Assembly (NCBI RefSeq): GCF_026210795.1
Contig: NC_089442.1
Coordinates: forward strand, 186,001 to 250,000
From: Rhizophagus irregularis
Taxonomy: Eukaryota > Glomeromycota > Glomeromycetes > Glomerales > Glomeraceae
DNA: 64,000 nt
Direction of reading: 5' to 3'
Under the pieces are notes generated by a model that was given only the letters and a program-made list of their open reading frames with translations, searched no databases and was not told the DNA's origin. Within the stretch, counting starts at the first letter, position 1. Every line of letters begins with the position of its first letter. Below are positions 1 to 12,467 of this stretch, one piece after another. The position numbers and the translations under genes are program-made.

Positions 1-1927
1 CAGAATATCACTAACGAATACATAACGAATACATAATTCATCCCCAAACATTTATTTTTTAATGACAATCGACCTTTTAAAACGTAGAAGAATAGAATTC
101 GATGGGTAAAAAGAAAAAAAAAGTAACACAAAACAACACAAAATGACAAAAATAGAAAATTTGTAAGTCTGTTTTTTTTTTAAGGAGGCTAAGTTTGATT
201 TCATTCAGGAGAGAGAGAGAGAGAAACATTTTAAATAGGATCTATTGGATCTCGTTTTTTTAGATTCTTGTTTTATTTATGTTACTTTATGTAAATCACT
301 AAATTTAATAGATTTTGATAAATGATAATAAACATTGATAATGCAAAAATCAAATAAACTTGTTTTTTTTTGTCCGCAGCGTGTTTCAATTACTTTTTAT
401 ATACACTTTATACCACATGAATATGCATCGATATTATTTATTTATTGCATATTAACTTTGATTTTCTGACTAAAAGAGTGAATGAATGTAATGAACGTAT
501 TAAGTTGTATGACTTTTGTGTTTATTCCGGGTATTCTGATGGTATTATCTGGTAAAAATTATATAGTAGACGCGTAATTCATATAAAATTCATATAAGGA
601 TTAATCAATGACAAATCTTTTCGTGGGGTTATCTTCGATGGTTTTACAATTTTACGGTAAAAATTTTCCCAGCATGAAAATCATACAGCAGACAGATGAG
701 ACAGCATGATAGTACTGTAGTAGATATTAGATATATTAGATATTAGATAGCAGATATTTTATTATTATTAAAAATAATGAATTCAATTATCTTAATTATA
801 AATTGGGGTTTAATCAAATGTATTTTACATATTTTACAATAAAAAGAAGATGCATTCGATCGATTTTTTCAAATTCATTGCATCTTTACTACTTTGATTC
901 CATGAACAACGAATGTCTCAACTGCAAGGTCATACATAAAATGAATCAGCAGATTATTAACCGGCAGATATTTTATGCATAATGTGGTTGAATATTTTAA
1001 CGCCACATACTTTTTTTTTTACCGTTTTATTAGAACGAATTCCGTCCTTTGATAATTGTTTTAATATGGAGGGTTATGTCCGTAGATCAACACAGGTTGT
1101 AATAATATATATTTAGTTAATCAGTACTGTGGCATCATACACATAAATTCGGAGTTCATAATAAAAAAAATTGTCACATGCAAGTTCTTTTTTTATCTCC
1201 CCCATTTTTTCTTTTTTATAGAGATATTTAAGGAATAAATCTATTTAACTCTATAAACTTTAAATTTAAACCACATAAAAATTTGGCTGAGTTTGAGTTT
1301 CATATTAGTACTCTTTTATTTTATTTGTCATAATCTCGTGAAAAATGATTCGTTTCAATTCAACTTAACTAATTTTAGTCAGAATCAACTGTAATTATTA
1401 AGTAAATGATTGCTAATAAATAAATAAATAAATATAAATATAAATATTTTAGGTTATGCTTATCGATTTTATATTGATAAAGAATATAATTTACCGTAAA
1501 AATCGTAAATTATAGAATGAATTTTTTGATACCAATGATAACTTTTACTTAAAAAATGATGTTCCGTTACATGTTACAATTAGCTATTTTCAAAAAAAAA
1601 TAAAAAAATGTGTGAATGTATTTCATTTCCGGAATTTTTTCCGAATCCAATCGTAAAGAAACATTTTTATATGCACTTAGAAATTTGGAAAATTCCCATT
1701 TAATATGCAATTAGTAATATATATGAAATTATATTTTCTTTGACTTGTTTCTTTTTGGATAAACAAAAGGTGCATCCCATGAGATTTCACATCCCGTACG
1801 AAAAAGCCGAATTTTTTGTCAAAAGATTCCATTAAATTACATAACCCAATTTTTTTTTTTTACTCTGACATCAAAAATTTTTTTTTTTTTAGAAATGTTT
1901 TTAAAAGGCGAAAATATTCCGACGGTC
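1..1927. other. Gene-free AT-rich stretch
   Basis: I see no reading frame, intron pattern or RNA gene that I can support. The stretch holds homopolymer runs, a short GA microsatellite near 209-224 and a clustered TTAGATAT-type repeat near 720-755. Confidence 0.6.
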
Positions 1928-3135
1928 CTTTTATTATTATTATAGTAATTACATTTTAAAAAAAAATCGGTTATCTCCGATTACGAACGGGTTTTTATCA
2001 TTTTAATTATTATTATTATATTATTATGATATTTATTATTATTATTATTATTATTAACGGAGTAATTCCAATACCCCGTAATGACCAAAAAAATTACAGT
2101 ATATTTTAATATATTTGGTTAAATTGGTTCAAAAAATAAAAAAAGGGTGCGTCCCTTAAACTTAAATATTTCTGTTTCAAAAGAATAATAGGATAATTGT
2201 GTGAAATTACACAAACTTTATAAATTTGGTACAAAATAATTATTTATGTGGTCTTATTGAATCCCGATTTGAATTCTTGACCGGAATTAATTTTTCTAAT
2301 TTTTCTTAATTTCGCCCAAATTTATCAAATTTTGAGTGGTTTTTTTACTTTGTAATTTTACATTATATTAATAAAATCATTTATTTATTAATAAAAATAA
2401 TAAACTTTTGTTTTGATGAATATCGTATCTCACGTGACCGTAGAATCACGTGATTATTGATAAATTTTATTAGTACTTATGTAATGTAATTTGACTTAAT
2501 TTTAGTTTAAAATTTAAATTTAATTATAAATAATATACTTTAAGGTTAAAAATTAAAAATTATATTAAAAGATAAAAAATTGTCATATATTAAGAATCAA
2601 AAAATAAATATATTTAAAAAGTCAAATATAGTAATAAAAATAAAAATAAATGAAAAATAAATGAAAAAGTTTAATCAGCAAAAAAAAAATTATATTAATA
2701 TTAAATTTTTTTATAAAAAAAAAACTATTATAGTAATTACTATTAAAAAAATCAGTTTAATATCTCTGATATAAACAGATTTTATTATTATTATTTATTA
2801 ATTATCCTTATAATAGCCAAAAAAATTACAGTATATTTAATAAATTTGGTTAAATTGGTTAATAATTTTCAAAAAATAAGGTGTATCAGGATCTGCTTAC
2901 TTATAAGATAGGTCACCTTTAGGTTTAAAGTAAAAATTATATATAAAATTCTTTGCAGATTTTACTATTAAAGAAAATTTTATATTACATTATTATGATT
3001 TTTTTTCTTTTTAATTAATTAGTTAAGGGCCAATTTTTTACAGTAACCTTCATTATAAGTAAGTAGATCCTGATATATCTTTAAACTTAAAGATTTATTT
3101 TAAAAGAATAATAGATTAATTGTATGAAATTACTT
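1928..3135 (+). repeat. Direct duplication, two arms
   Basis: Bases about 1928-2215 and 2725-3135 align in the same orientation: both carry the TATAGTAATTAC block, a TTATTATT run, the AAAAAAATTACAGTATATTT block, and then TTAAACTTAAA followed by AAAAGAATAATAG. The second arm is longer because a short inverted-end element sits inside it (2884-3075), so the first arm works as the empty site. No coding function is visible. Confidence 0.65.
2884..3075. mobile_element. Short inverted-end element in second arm
   Basis: The ends TATCAGGATCTGCTTACTTA and, in reverse complement from the right, TATCAGGATCTACTTACTTA are imperfect inverted repeats of at least 25 bases. The matching place in the first duplication arm (about 2148-2155) lacks the insert. 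There is no coding capacity, so this is a non-autonomous MITE-like element of about 190 bases. Confidence 0.65.
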
Positions 3136-3572
3136 TTTTTTTTGTCTTCAATACATTTAATATATTAAGATAATAACAATGATTGCAAATTCTGAGTAAG
3201 CTATATATCTGATACCTTAATTTATTAAATATTAAATTACTTGTCATTTTATAGTAAAAATTTCATATCATATATACTATTAAATGGAAATTTTGGCTTA
3301 GAAAGTAAGGTAATTGCATAAAGCATCTCTTTTTTAGAGAAGTTCTCTTTTCTCAGTCAATACCTATAAGTGTTTATACAAAATTCACTGTGAATACAAG
3401 ACAAAATTTAAAATTAAAAAAAAAACAAAAGAAGTGAAACAATAAAAATTTAAAGTAAAACTATTATAAATAAAGAAAAATAAAATTAACAATAAAATCT
3501 CCCTATACATTTTAAAAAGACCTAGTAGTCTATATTTTTGAACATTAAATTAATACAACCTCCTTATTAACT

Positions 3573-3814
3573 AAGGTTGCTTGTCTAAACCTCTTCAAAA
3601 TCCTACGATTAGTTTCATCAAAATTTTACTATAGATTTATTATAGTTTCAGCAGAGTTTTGGCAGTTTCGGCATTTATAATAAGTTTCGGCAGTTTCGCC
3701 TTTCTCCAAAGTTTCGCCAGTTTTTTAATATAACTTTAATATAGTTTCAGCAGAATTTCACTTTTCGGCGAAACGCCATCTTACCTAAACCCCTAGGTTT
3801 CGGCAAGCAACCTT
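3573..3814. mobile_element. MITE-like element rich in TTTCGGC motifs
   Basis: The two ends, AAGGTTGCTTG at left and CAAGCAACCTT at right, are exact inverted repeats, with weaker pairing continuing inward (TAAACCTC against CTAGGTTT). The interior repeats GTTTCGGCAGTTTCG several times. There is no open reading frame. The TTTCGGC motif also marks the element at 25797-26202, so the two may belong to one family. Confidence 0.5.
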
Positions 3815-5560
3815 ATTATTAACATTGATTTAATTTTTACTAAAATGGTCATTTTTTTTTACTAACCTTATTTTTATTATTTTTAGATATCACAAGTCAA
3901 AAAGTGAAAAATCAGGTATCAATTAATCACCAATCAGCTATCTGATTAGTGACTGATTAGTGACTGACACTGTAAAAAATCTGATCCATGTTTTATCTTT
4001 CCATGTTTTTTCTGTGAATGTATCATTTTCACAGAATTTTTACGGAAGATACGAAGAAATAATGGAAATATTCAGATAAAAATTTTTTATGTGGTGATTG
4101 ATGCCTGATTTTTTACTCTTATACTTCTTATTTAACTTTTTATTAGTATTTTTTGGTAAAATATCATGATTTATATCTTAGTTTTGTTTCTATCATGATT
4201 TATTTTTTAGTAGTTAATTATAGTTTTTATTAAATTAGAGGAGAAGTATCTCTTCTAAACACTAATATTATTTTCTATAAAACTAGTATTTATACTGATA
4301 ACTTTATTTACAACTGTTTATGCTTTATAATATTTTTTTTTCTTATTCCTAAACAATCTTAAATACTTTGCATCCAATGGATGCTATAAGTAATAAGATA
4401 GAATTAATAGAGTAAAACATTAAAGTAGTAATAGAATCAGAAATATTTATGGTCACAGTTTAAAATTTTTTACGCTTTTTTTTTATTAAAAAATCTAGTT
4501 ATAAAATACTATTTAATTGGTAAATCTTCTAATAAGTAGTTTAAACACCATCATTTTATAGTTTTATAACCTGAAGTCAATTAATACTGTGATAGGATTC
4601 TAAACATCTCTTATCTAACTTATAAAGGTATATATTTACTATTAATTCTACACAATTTTTTTTTCATAGTAATATTACACAAACTTAAATTTTAGTTAAA
4701 CTTTCAGTTATTTATTAATAAATATAATATATTTAATAAATGTAATATAATTTATTTTATTAAATTATTTAAATTAAATTACAATAAAAAAAATATTATT
4801 ATTTTATTTATTTATTCCAAATAATCTAAAGTTTTGTTATCCAAAAATACCTATAAAAAATAAAATAAAAATTAGAGATATTCTTAATTTTAAAAAAATA
4901 TTATAAATATTTTGCTTTACCTTAATATTTAAATTTAGCTATTTAAGAAAATCTGTTATCCTTAGCTACAAAAAAAGAAAGAAAGTTTAAAAATAAACAA
5001 ATATATATATCTTTATATTAGTACTTCAGATCAGATCAGGATTTTAGTAATTTGATCTGAATCTGATCTGATCTAAATCTGAAAAATTTTATCTCGTAAT
5101 TTAGTGATTGGATTTTAATGATTATTTTTTTTGTTTTGTAGATCATATTAGGCTGATCAAAATAAAAAAAAAGTTTATTAAAATTGGATTGCTAAATTAT
5201 GAGATATTTACAAAAAATGGTTTATTTTTTATAATTAATTTAGGTTATACTGTATCACCAATCTAATCAGATCGATTTGTTAGAAGTATTACTTTATATA
5301 CACCTCAACTTATTTTTATTTATTACCTGTTTAATTCATTTAAATTTAGTATTTTTAAAAAAAAATAAAATAATAAGAAAAAGAAATATAAATATGTTTC
5401 TTTAATAAAATTGAGTCTAATTATCTAAGTCTGGTATTAATATTTCTAAAAATTTAACATTTTTACAAGAAACTGTAATTTTATTATAAAAATAATATCA
5501 CTTTCAGTTATCCTTCTGAATTACAAATTAAAAATAGTTTTTATTTTTAAAAAAAGTTGT
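3815..5560. other. Gene-free AT-rich stretch
   Basis: No supportable gene. A cluster of GATCTGA motifs near 5025-5085, with a loosely complementary segment near 5180-5275, may be one more decayed foldback sequence, but pairing is weak. Confidence 0.5.
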
Positions 5561-5569
5561 TTTATTTAA

Positions 5570-6170
5570 ATTTTTGAAAAAGGTTTTGGTTTATTAAAAA
5601 CTGAAAAAATAAACCAAAAAAAACTTTAATAAGTTTCAGTTTATTAAATTAAAAAAACTGAAAAATAAAATAAATAAAAAAATTGATAAAATTTTAAAAA
5701 AACTGAAATAAATAAAAAAAAATAAAAAATTCAGTTTATTAAAAACTGAAAGAAATTTTTAAAAAAAATATTTAAATAATTTGGTATAAAAACCTGAAAA
5801 ATAGTTGAAAAAATAAAAAATTCAGTTTATTAAAAACTGAAAGAAATTTTTTAAAAAAATACCTGAAAAATAGTTGAAAAAATAAAAAATTTAGTTTAAT
5901 ATTAAAAATGAAAGAAATAAATATATTTTTTTAAAAAAATAAATAATTTGATTTAAAATTAAAAAAAATAAATAAATTTTTTAAAATTATTTAAATAATT
6001 TGATATAAAAACTGAATAATAGTTTAAAAAAATAAAAAATAGTTTATTAATAAAAACTAAAAGAAATAAATATAATAATTCAGTTTAAAAAACTAAAAAA
6101 AATAAAAATATAAATAAAAATAAAAATATTTAAAAAATAAAATAAAAAAAATTTAGGTTAAAAAACTAAA
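5570..6170. repeat. Degenerate tandem array of TTTATTAAAAACTGAAA units
   Basis: The motif CAGTTTATTAAAAACTGAAA followed by AAATTTTTAAAAAAA recurs about every 90-100 bases with drift (clear at about 5730, 5823 and 5890, weaker up to 6110). Each unit itself holds a small inverted repeat (CAGTTT...AAACTG). No protein is encoded. Confidence 0.6.
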
Positions 6171-6403
6171 AAAAAATTTTTATTATATATAAGTTTTATG
6201 TAAACATAATTTATTAATTGTTTGTGAGTTATATCATAGATATTTAAGATCCTATTATGACTATTGCATATTTTTATTTTTAAATTTTCATCTTTATAGT
6301 GATTATATGATCCTAAATCTTTAAAGTTTAAACTAAAACTAAATAAAAAAGACATTGTAAACTATTACTTTTCAGATATTATTTATAGTTGAAGAGTTAT
6401 ATC

Positions 6404-6594
6404 TAATGCTCTTTATAAGCTATTTCAAGTTAAACAAGTTTTATTTAAAAGGCAAGTTTTTACAAATCTTTATCAAATTTTATTAACTAAAATTATAATT
6501 AATTAATTAATCAATAAAACTTAATGAAATTTGTAAAGCTTAGTCTTTTTTAAATAAAGTTTAATTGGCTTAAAATGGCTTATAAAGAGCATTA
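6404..6594. mobile_element. Foldback element
   Basis: The left end TAATGCTCTTTATAAGC is matched exactly in reverse complement by the right end, and imperfect pairing continues inward over about 80 bases per arm (a TTTATTTAAAA block against TTTTAAATAAA). The whole segment could form one long hairpin. No coding capacity; non-autonomous inverted-repeat element. Confidence 0.6.
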
Positions 6595-6856
6595 AATTCA
6601 TATTTAGTTATAATAGATAAAGAAAATAACATGTAATTTTAGAAGCAAAATTTTTTTATTATAAATACTATAATAAAATTTTTATTATAGTATCCATTTT
6701 TTTTAAAAATATAATATATATATAAAGTTTAAATTTGATTGAAATTAATTTAATCAGTTAAAATTAATAATTTTTAAATCTTAATTCTGGCCAAATTTAT
6801 AATTCTGGTCTAAATTTAAATAAATTTAGGTCAAATGTAATATTATATTTATATGG

Positions 6857-7011
6857 GCGCGCTTTGCAGTAGAAAGAGACAAAACTACCAAAAAAAATAA
6901 AAAATGAGTTAATATAAAATCTAAACAAATTATAGCATTTAGAATACTTTTAGTATATAAAAGAAAATTTGAATTTTTTTAGTAGTTTCGTTCCTTCTAC
7001 TGCAAAGCGTC
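6857..7011. mobile_element. Short inverted-end element
   Basis: GCGCTTTGCAGTAGAAAGAG at the left and, reversed and complemented, ACGCTTTGCAGTAGAAGGAA at the right form inverted ends of about 28 bases, flanked by TATAT-type sequence. The interior of about 100 bases is A/T-rich and non-coding. Confidence 0.6.
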
Positions 7012-7641
7012 TATATAATATAATACTTTAATCAAGAATAAATTTATTAACTATTTCTATACTTTCATTAAAAAAAAAGTCATATTTAAAATGAACTATC
7101 AAAAAGGATCTTTATTTAAAATTAATGTTTTTTGTATATTAAAAATAAAGAAAATAAAGTTTTGAAAATTTATGCCATTATATAGAACACTAATAACTTT
7201 ATATATATTAAATAAAAATTTACAAAATTTAATATACAAGTAATTTTGAGTTAGAGAGAAGGACTTTTTCTACTGATCATTATGACTTTTTTCACATAAT
7301 TTTATAAAATTAAAACTTCATTTTTCTCATTATTCCAACTAATAAGCTCTTATTTTTTCTTTAAAAAATGGATTCTAAGATAAAAAACACTTTTAATATT
7401 ATTCTTTTTAGTAAATTTTAAGTTTTTAGTAGAGAGTCTACCAGTTGTCAAATTTTTTAAAATCTCATAATATTGCATTTTAGCTTCTAATATTTTGTTG
7501 TTGCAGAAGAGTTTTGTATAAGAAAAACCTTTGAAGTAGTTTCTAGATGAAACTGGAAATGGAGTCACTCTAGAATATTAGTTTTTAAAAGTTGCAGAAT
7601 CTTTTTTTTGGAGTTAAAGTGGATTTTTAACAGAAGGTATA

Positions 7642-8162
7642 CAGTCGCCACTGGTTATAACGAACCTGTTTGTACCGAAAACTTGTTGTATTGAACCAAG
7701 TTTCACAGAACCGATTTTTTTATAATTAATTGCACTGGATATAATGAAATCACATAATCAATTACTATATACCGCATCCGAACTTATTTTAGCCAGCCCA
7801 AGTATATCAGTTACATATTTAGTATACCGAACTATCACGTGACTTTAATTAGTAATATAAAAGAATGGACTACCAGAAAATTATTTCTGCTAGTATCAGA
7901 TAAAATTTTCATTTGAATAGCTGGTAAATACTTAAAAAATCGATGAACACATAAATTTTAAATAAAACATAGTGTTATCTATTATAGTAAGTCAAGTAAT
8001 CATCCGAACTTTAAATATTACAGTATATGCTGCTATAATTTAATTGGATAAAATTCATATACTGAACAGTTTGGTATATAATATGAATATCATATATCAA
8101 ATTCACCATATACCAAACCAAAACGCTTGGAGCGGCAGGTTCGTTATATCCAGTGGTGACTG
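7642..8162. mobile_element. TA-flanked non-autonomous element (pogo/Tc1-mariner type)
   Basis: The left end CAGTCGCCACTGGTTATAAC and the right end, reversed and complemented, CAGTCACCACTGGATATAAC form inverted repeats of about 27 bases with two mismatches. TA lies directly outside each end (7640-7641 and 8163-8164), the target preference of Tc1-mariner/pogo transposases. The CAGT...ACTG termini with GGTTATAACGAACC resemble pogo/Tigger-like ends in established families. The 521-base interior has no transposase frame, so movement would need an enzyme in trans. Confidence 0.75.
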
Positions 8163-8164
8163 TA

Positions 8165-9038
8165 CTTTAGAATTTTGTATTAGTAAAGTTTTGGAAGGTA
8201 ATTAGCTTTTTCTGGCAGTTATTTTGATTTGGTGTTTTTTATCCTTTACTTTTTTTCTTTTCTTTTCTTTTTTTTTGAGTTTTATTTTTTGATTTGGTAC
8301 AGTAATTTTTGATGCATATGTGAAATGTTCTTAAAGGTGATATACAAAAAGGTGTGACTATTTATTTTAGGCAAATGTTTCAAGCAGAAAGTACTAATCA
8401 AAATCAAATTTTATGGATATACTGATTAACATTAGGAAGGTTAATCATATCAAGTTACATGTAAGGATTGGATTAAAGTAAGTTTGCATATATTACATTA
8501 AAAAACATAGAAATAATTTTTAGTGGAGAGCAGTGCTTACATGTAAAAAACTATCTAAAGAGTATTTAAAGGTTGCAGATTTTGCCAAAGAAAGGTTTTG
8601 CTTTATTTACTGGAGTATATTATGGAGAGGATTAATCTGTCTTTAGTTAGGTAAATAGTTTAAACATCAATTAGATTTATTTTTTTAGTTTTGGATACTG
8701 TATAAATTTACTATTTTGATTTAATTAGCTTTTTGGATATAAAAAAAAATAACATTCCTCATGGTTAATAGAAATTTTTACGTCATTTTCTTAAAATTTG
8801 TGTGGAAAGTTCCTTCTTGTTTTAATGACTGAGATGAGACTAAATTAGTGCAAATAATGGCTAGCTTATAAAAGCTTTTACTTAAATTTTACACACGATA
8901 GAATTTATTTAGGGTTTTTATAGTAATCTTACTTTTTTCTTATTTGTTTTCTAAGTAGTGGTAATTTAAATTTTTTTTTATGTATATTATTTGTTGTTTG
9001 GGGCTTTATGTATTAGATTAAATTGAACTTTACTATAG
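8165..9038. other. Gene-free stretch
   Basis: T-rich sequence without a supportable gene. Confidence 0.5.
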
Positions 9039-9404
9039 TGCACATATGGCTGTAAGGTCTATGGTACTAGGTATTTTACTTTAAAACTTGTTAGAGTTAA
9101 TAAAGAATGCATTGCAGTTAAAAGTAATTTTGATCCTGCAGAAGTCAGCTCCCTTGATCCTGAATTAGTGAAGTTGTATTTCCAAGATAAGTTGGAATAT
9201 TGTCTAAGTTGTAACTCTTTAAGCAATAAATTTATGATTGTAATGAACATCTTTAACACTGAAATTTCATCATGTACTGTGGGCTTTGTAATTAAACTAT
9301 TAAAAAATTGTGACTGTGACTTGCACATCATTATTACATTTGTAATCTACCACAAAAATGTCACGAAATGGCTGGCATTAAGAATTAAGAAATTAACTAT
9401 ATGA
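9039..9404 (+). pseudogene. Coding-like fragment, unknown protein
   Basis: One frame stays open for about 120 codons, from just after a TAG at 9036-9038 to a TGA at 9402-9404. It reads like real protein in its first two thirds (VNKECIAVKSNFDPAEVSSL, then LVKLYFQDKLEYCLSC). There is no ATG near the start of the open stretch; the first in-frame ATG is internal. It may be an exon or gene remnant, possibly from a transposable element. I do not recognise the family. Confidence 0.3.
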
Positions 9405-9716
9405 CAAATAATGTGTGACAAATAATGTGTGACAAATAGGATTTCACACCTTAAAAAAATTCTCTGTCCCCAGATACTTATGAAAAATGGAAACAAGGAA
9501 GGGTGTAACGCGACAAAAAACAGTCACGTGATTTTTCATGACATTTACGCTAGGTAAATCCTAGTTGATTTACTGCAGATAAATTGATCAAATTAATCAT
9601 TAATCATGATATATATTAACCTATTAATCCATTACTAATCATTCTGCTCATTCTGATCTGCTAAAAAAAATTTGAAAATTCGCCATAAACTCTCTACTCA
9701 CATTATAACTTCTACA

Positions 9717-9995
9717 ATGTCTAACATTAAAGAATCAGATAAGGTTAATAATTTACAAGAAAGAATCAAAAACACTCAGACCCTAAGAATCCTAGCCATC
9801 CAGCAAGGGGAAGAAAAGCTTGAAAAACTGGAAGAAGAATTAAGAATTTTACCTGAAAAATCGGAGACTGTAACATACTTTGGTTGGCCAGAATTGGATG
9901 AAACTTTTAATTGGACTACATTTAGAGAGTTGCTCGATAAAGACGAACAGGGCGGACATACTCTATATCACATGTTGATCATTTGCCGATCATAA
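9717..9995 (+). pseudogene. Unknown small gene interrupted by an inserted element
   Basis: An ATG at 9717 opens a frame of 76 native codons rich in charged residues: a predicted coiled-coil-like stretch (NLQERIKNTQTLRILAIQQG, then EEKLEKLEEELR), followed by ETVTYFGWPELDETFNWTTF. At 9946 the frame runs into an inserted element, adding 16 foreign residues before a stop at 9993-9995. A sister copy at 10680-11023 shows how the native protein would have continued. After the insertion point the host sequence resumes (10588 onward) with about 47 open codons that diverge from the sister. I recognise no domain; it is probably non-functional. Confidence 0.5.
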
Positions 9996-10578
9996 TAAAT
10001 GTGATATCACATTAACTTTGAAGCCTTATTTCAAGCCATAAATGTTCTAAAAATTATATTTAACTGTTTTGTTTAATAATTTAGGTTATCAATAATTAAA
10101 TATAAAAGTACTGTAGCAAAATAAAATGTGGTTCCAAATTTAGCCTTAGGTTGAAATTTTCAATAATTCACATATATGCTGATCATCTGCTAATTTGACT
10201 TTGAAGCTTCGGGCCAAGCCACAGAACTTCGGGCCAAACTTGAAACTTTCGCAGTATGCTATTTAGGTATTCAAGAATTTGTGGTTAAAATAAACCTGAA
10301 TAATTTTTGATAACCCGAAAGTTATCATTAAATAAATGTTTACAATTATTGTAAAATTAATATATGTCCGATATTTGACAAAATCTTTATGAATTATTTT
10401 AAGAACTAATTTATTAACAATAAATAAAATAAAATAAATAAAATCGAAATTTTATACATTATTATGTAGAATTTGTGAAAAAATTAATTCAACGGTATTT
10501 TTTTATGTGATAATATTGGACAAGTGATCAGCAAAATGATCGGCAATATTGTGATAATATAGGGATGTCTGCCCTGTT
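9946..10578. mobile_element. Non-autonomous element copy 1, with 9-base target duplication
   Basis: The ends AACAGGGCGGACAT and, from the right in reverse complement, AACAGGGCAGACAT are inverted repeats that continue inward (TATATCACATGTTGATC against TATTATCACAATATTG, then GCCGATCAT). The nine bases ATAAAGACG stand directly on both sides (9937-9945 and 10579-10587), a target-site duplication of a length typical of Mutator-like elements. It is 633 bases long with no transposase frame. A second, about 90% similar copy lies at 45695-46317, which shows the boundaries are right. Confidence 0.85.
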
Positions 10579-10679
10579 ATAAAGACGAAGGTAAATCAGA
10601 ACTGATCTGCAACAAAAAGCCAATTTTTACTGAACTGCGTATCTTTCATAAACTCTCTACCCACACTATAACGTCTATA

Positions 10680-11023
10680 ATGTTTAACGCTAAGAATCAG
10701 ATAAGGTTAATAATTTACAAGAAAGAATCAAAAACACTCAGACCCTAGGAACCCTAGCTAGCCAGCAAGGGGAAGAAAAGCTTGAAAAACTGGAAGAAGA
10801 GTTAAGAAATTTACCTGAAGAATCGGAGACTGTAACATTCTTTAGTTGGCCAGATTTGGGAGTAACTTTTAATTGGACTGCATTTAGAGAGTGGCTTGAT
10901 AAGGGACAACCATACGAAGAATACGAGGAGATTTTAATGTTTTTAAATAAAAATGGAGTTTCTAACGAAACCAAAAGATCAGATGGTAAACCTAGTGGAT
11001 ATTGTTCTATTTTATGTATGTAA
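10680..11023 (+). pseudogene. Frameshifted sister copy of the 9717 gene
   Basis: The sequence from 10650 to about 10890 repeats that of 9680-9930. Relative to the first copy one A is missing near 10692 (GCTAAGAATC against TTAAAGAATC), which puts the ATG at 10680 out of frame with the conserved body. The body is still open from about 10697 to a TAA at 11021-11023 and ends in GYCSILCM, but a TAA lies directly upstream in that frame and no early in-frame ATG exists. Unless an unseen upstream exon supplies a start, it is a pseudogene. It shows the uninterrupted C-terminal part (WLDKGQPYEEYEEILMFLNK). Function unknown. Confidence 0.6.
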
Positions 11024-12465
11024 ATAATAATACCAAACTTTATTAATTTTCTAAGGAACCAAACGAAATAACACTAGAAGAAGGAAACACGATCTTAGAG
11101 GCGCTTTTTGCAAAGGTTCCGATTGGTATTAAGAACTTTGGGTCTCTTAAATGATGTCATTGGGTTAAATATAAAGGGTAGAGTTTTGATCTGTAGCAGT
11201 TTTATCCAGTTTTTATCCAGATACCGGCTCAGTTAATTTAGTCTGGGGCCACCAAAATTAATAAAAATTTATGGAATAATATTATTTTAATTCTGGCCGA
11301 AATTATAGTCCACTCAAAGCCGAAATTTGTAACCTTTTTTAATCATAATCCCACGTTAAAATATTTGAGGTTTTATCTGGATCAAAACACTAATCAAGGG
11401 TACAGTTAGAAAGTATAAAAGAGAAGAAAAGAAATTATATCTGGATAAAGGAGGGAAAGAAATCATGTTATGAAGTAAATGTTTATGATGTCATTCCTAA
11501 ATGTCATGATATTTACGCCTTGTCCTGCCTCATGGCGAATATGTTCTTTTATACAATTATACCATATTTGTGGTAGATGGTTTAGGGCATTGGCCTATTT
11601 TAGAAACCATTATTTTTTATTCACATTTCCTCTGTATTTGCTTCTCCAATACCTATTACTACACTAAGGCTAAAATGGTGCTTTATTCTGCGTAATAATA
11701 GCTTTGATATTATTTTTCATTAATAAATTACATTGCAATAAAAAATTTATCCGTATCACTTTCTTCATATGATAGAATTGAGTTCATGTTAATCCATTGG
11801 TCAATTTGCCTTTCAATTGAAAAAAAATCAGGATTGATCACTTCCTATAAATCTTGCTATTAGAAAAGTGCTTAAAGATCAATCAATATAAATATCATGA
11901 AAGAATGAAGGCTTGCTCCGGAAGACAAATGGAAGTACCCAGAAGGATTTATTATTTGTTCAGTACTAATAAGAAAATTCAAGAGGTTATAGAATATGGA
12001 ATGTCTTCGGACTGAAAAGTTATCTCAGGTAACGGATCATGTGACTGAGAATTTCTGAGACGGCACATCTACGTGTTTTTTGCCCTATAAGATATACAGT
12101 ATAACCAACCCAAATTGTGCTCAATTGTAATCTGATACGATCTAGAAATGAACAGGGCTTTTGACTAGATTAAAAGTTTTTATAATTTTGAATTTATTAA
12201 ACTTCGGTGTTGGGTTTGGAGAAAAATATAATCGTGATTAGTGATTTTCTTAATTCCAGCCAGAATTACTAACGAAATTTAATTCTGGCTAAAATTGAAA
12301 TAAATCAAATTATTAGGAAATCAAACCTGTTATATATCTCATATGTAGTATGTGGCGTACTGACAGCACGAAAAAATAATACAAGATACGTAAATGTGGA
12401 TACTTTGCATGAATTCGATCGCGTTACCCAAAACTTTTGGATGTAAAGTAGTCGACGCAGTAATG
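11024..12465. other. Gene-free stretch, ending in the 5' flank of kinase copy A
   Basis: No supportable gene. From about 12340 the sequence matches the spacer between later kinase copies (GACAGCACGAAAAAATAATAC at 12362, also at 45632), so this is the beginning of the duplicated kinase unit. Confidence 0.5.
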
Positions 12466-12467
12466 TA

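Noticed and set aside
6158-6355. Minus-strand 65-codon frame rich in Asn, Lys, Ile and Tyr
   Set aside because: Lies at the end of a degenerate tandem array; its composition is that of random AT-rich DNA.
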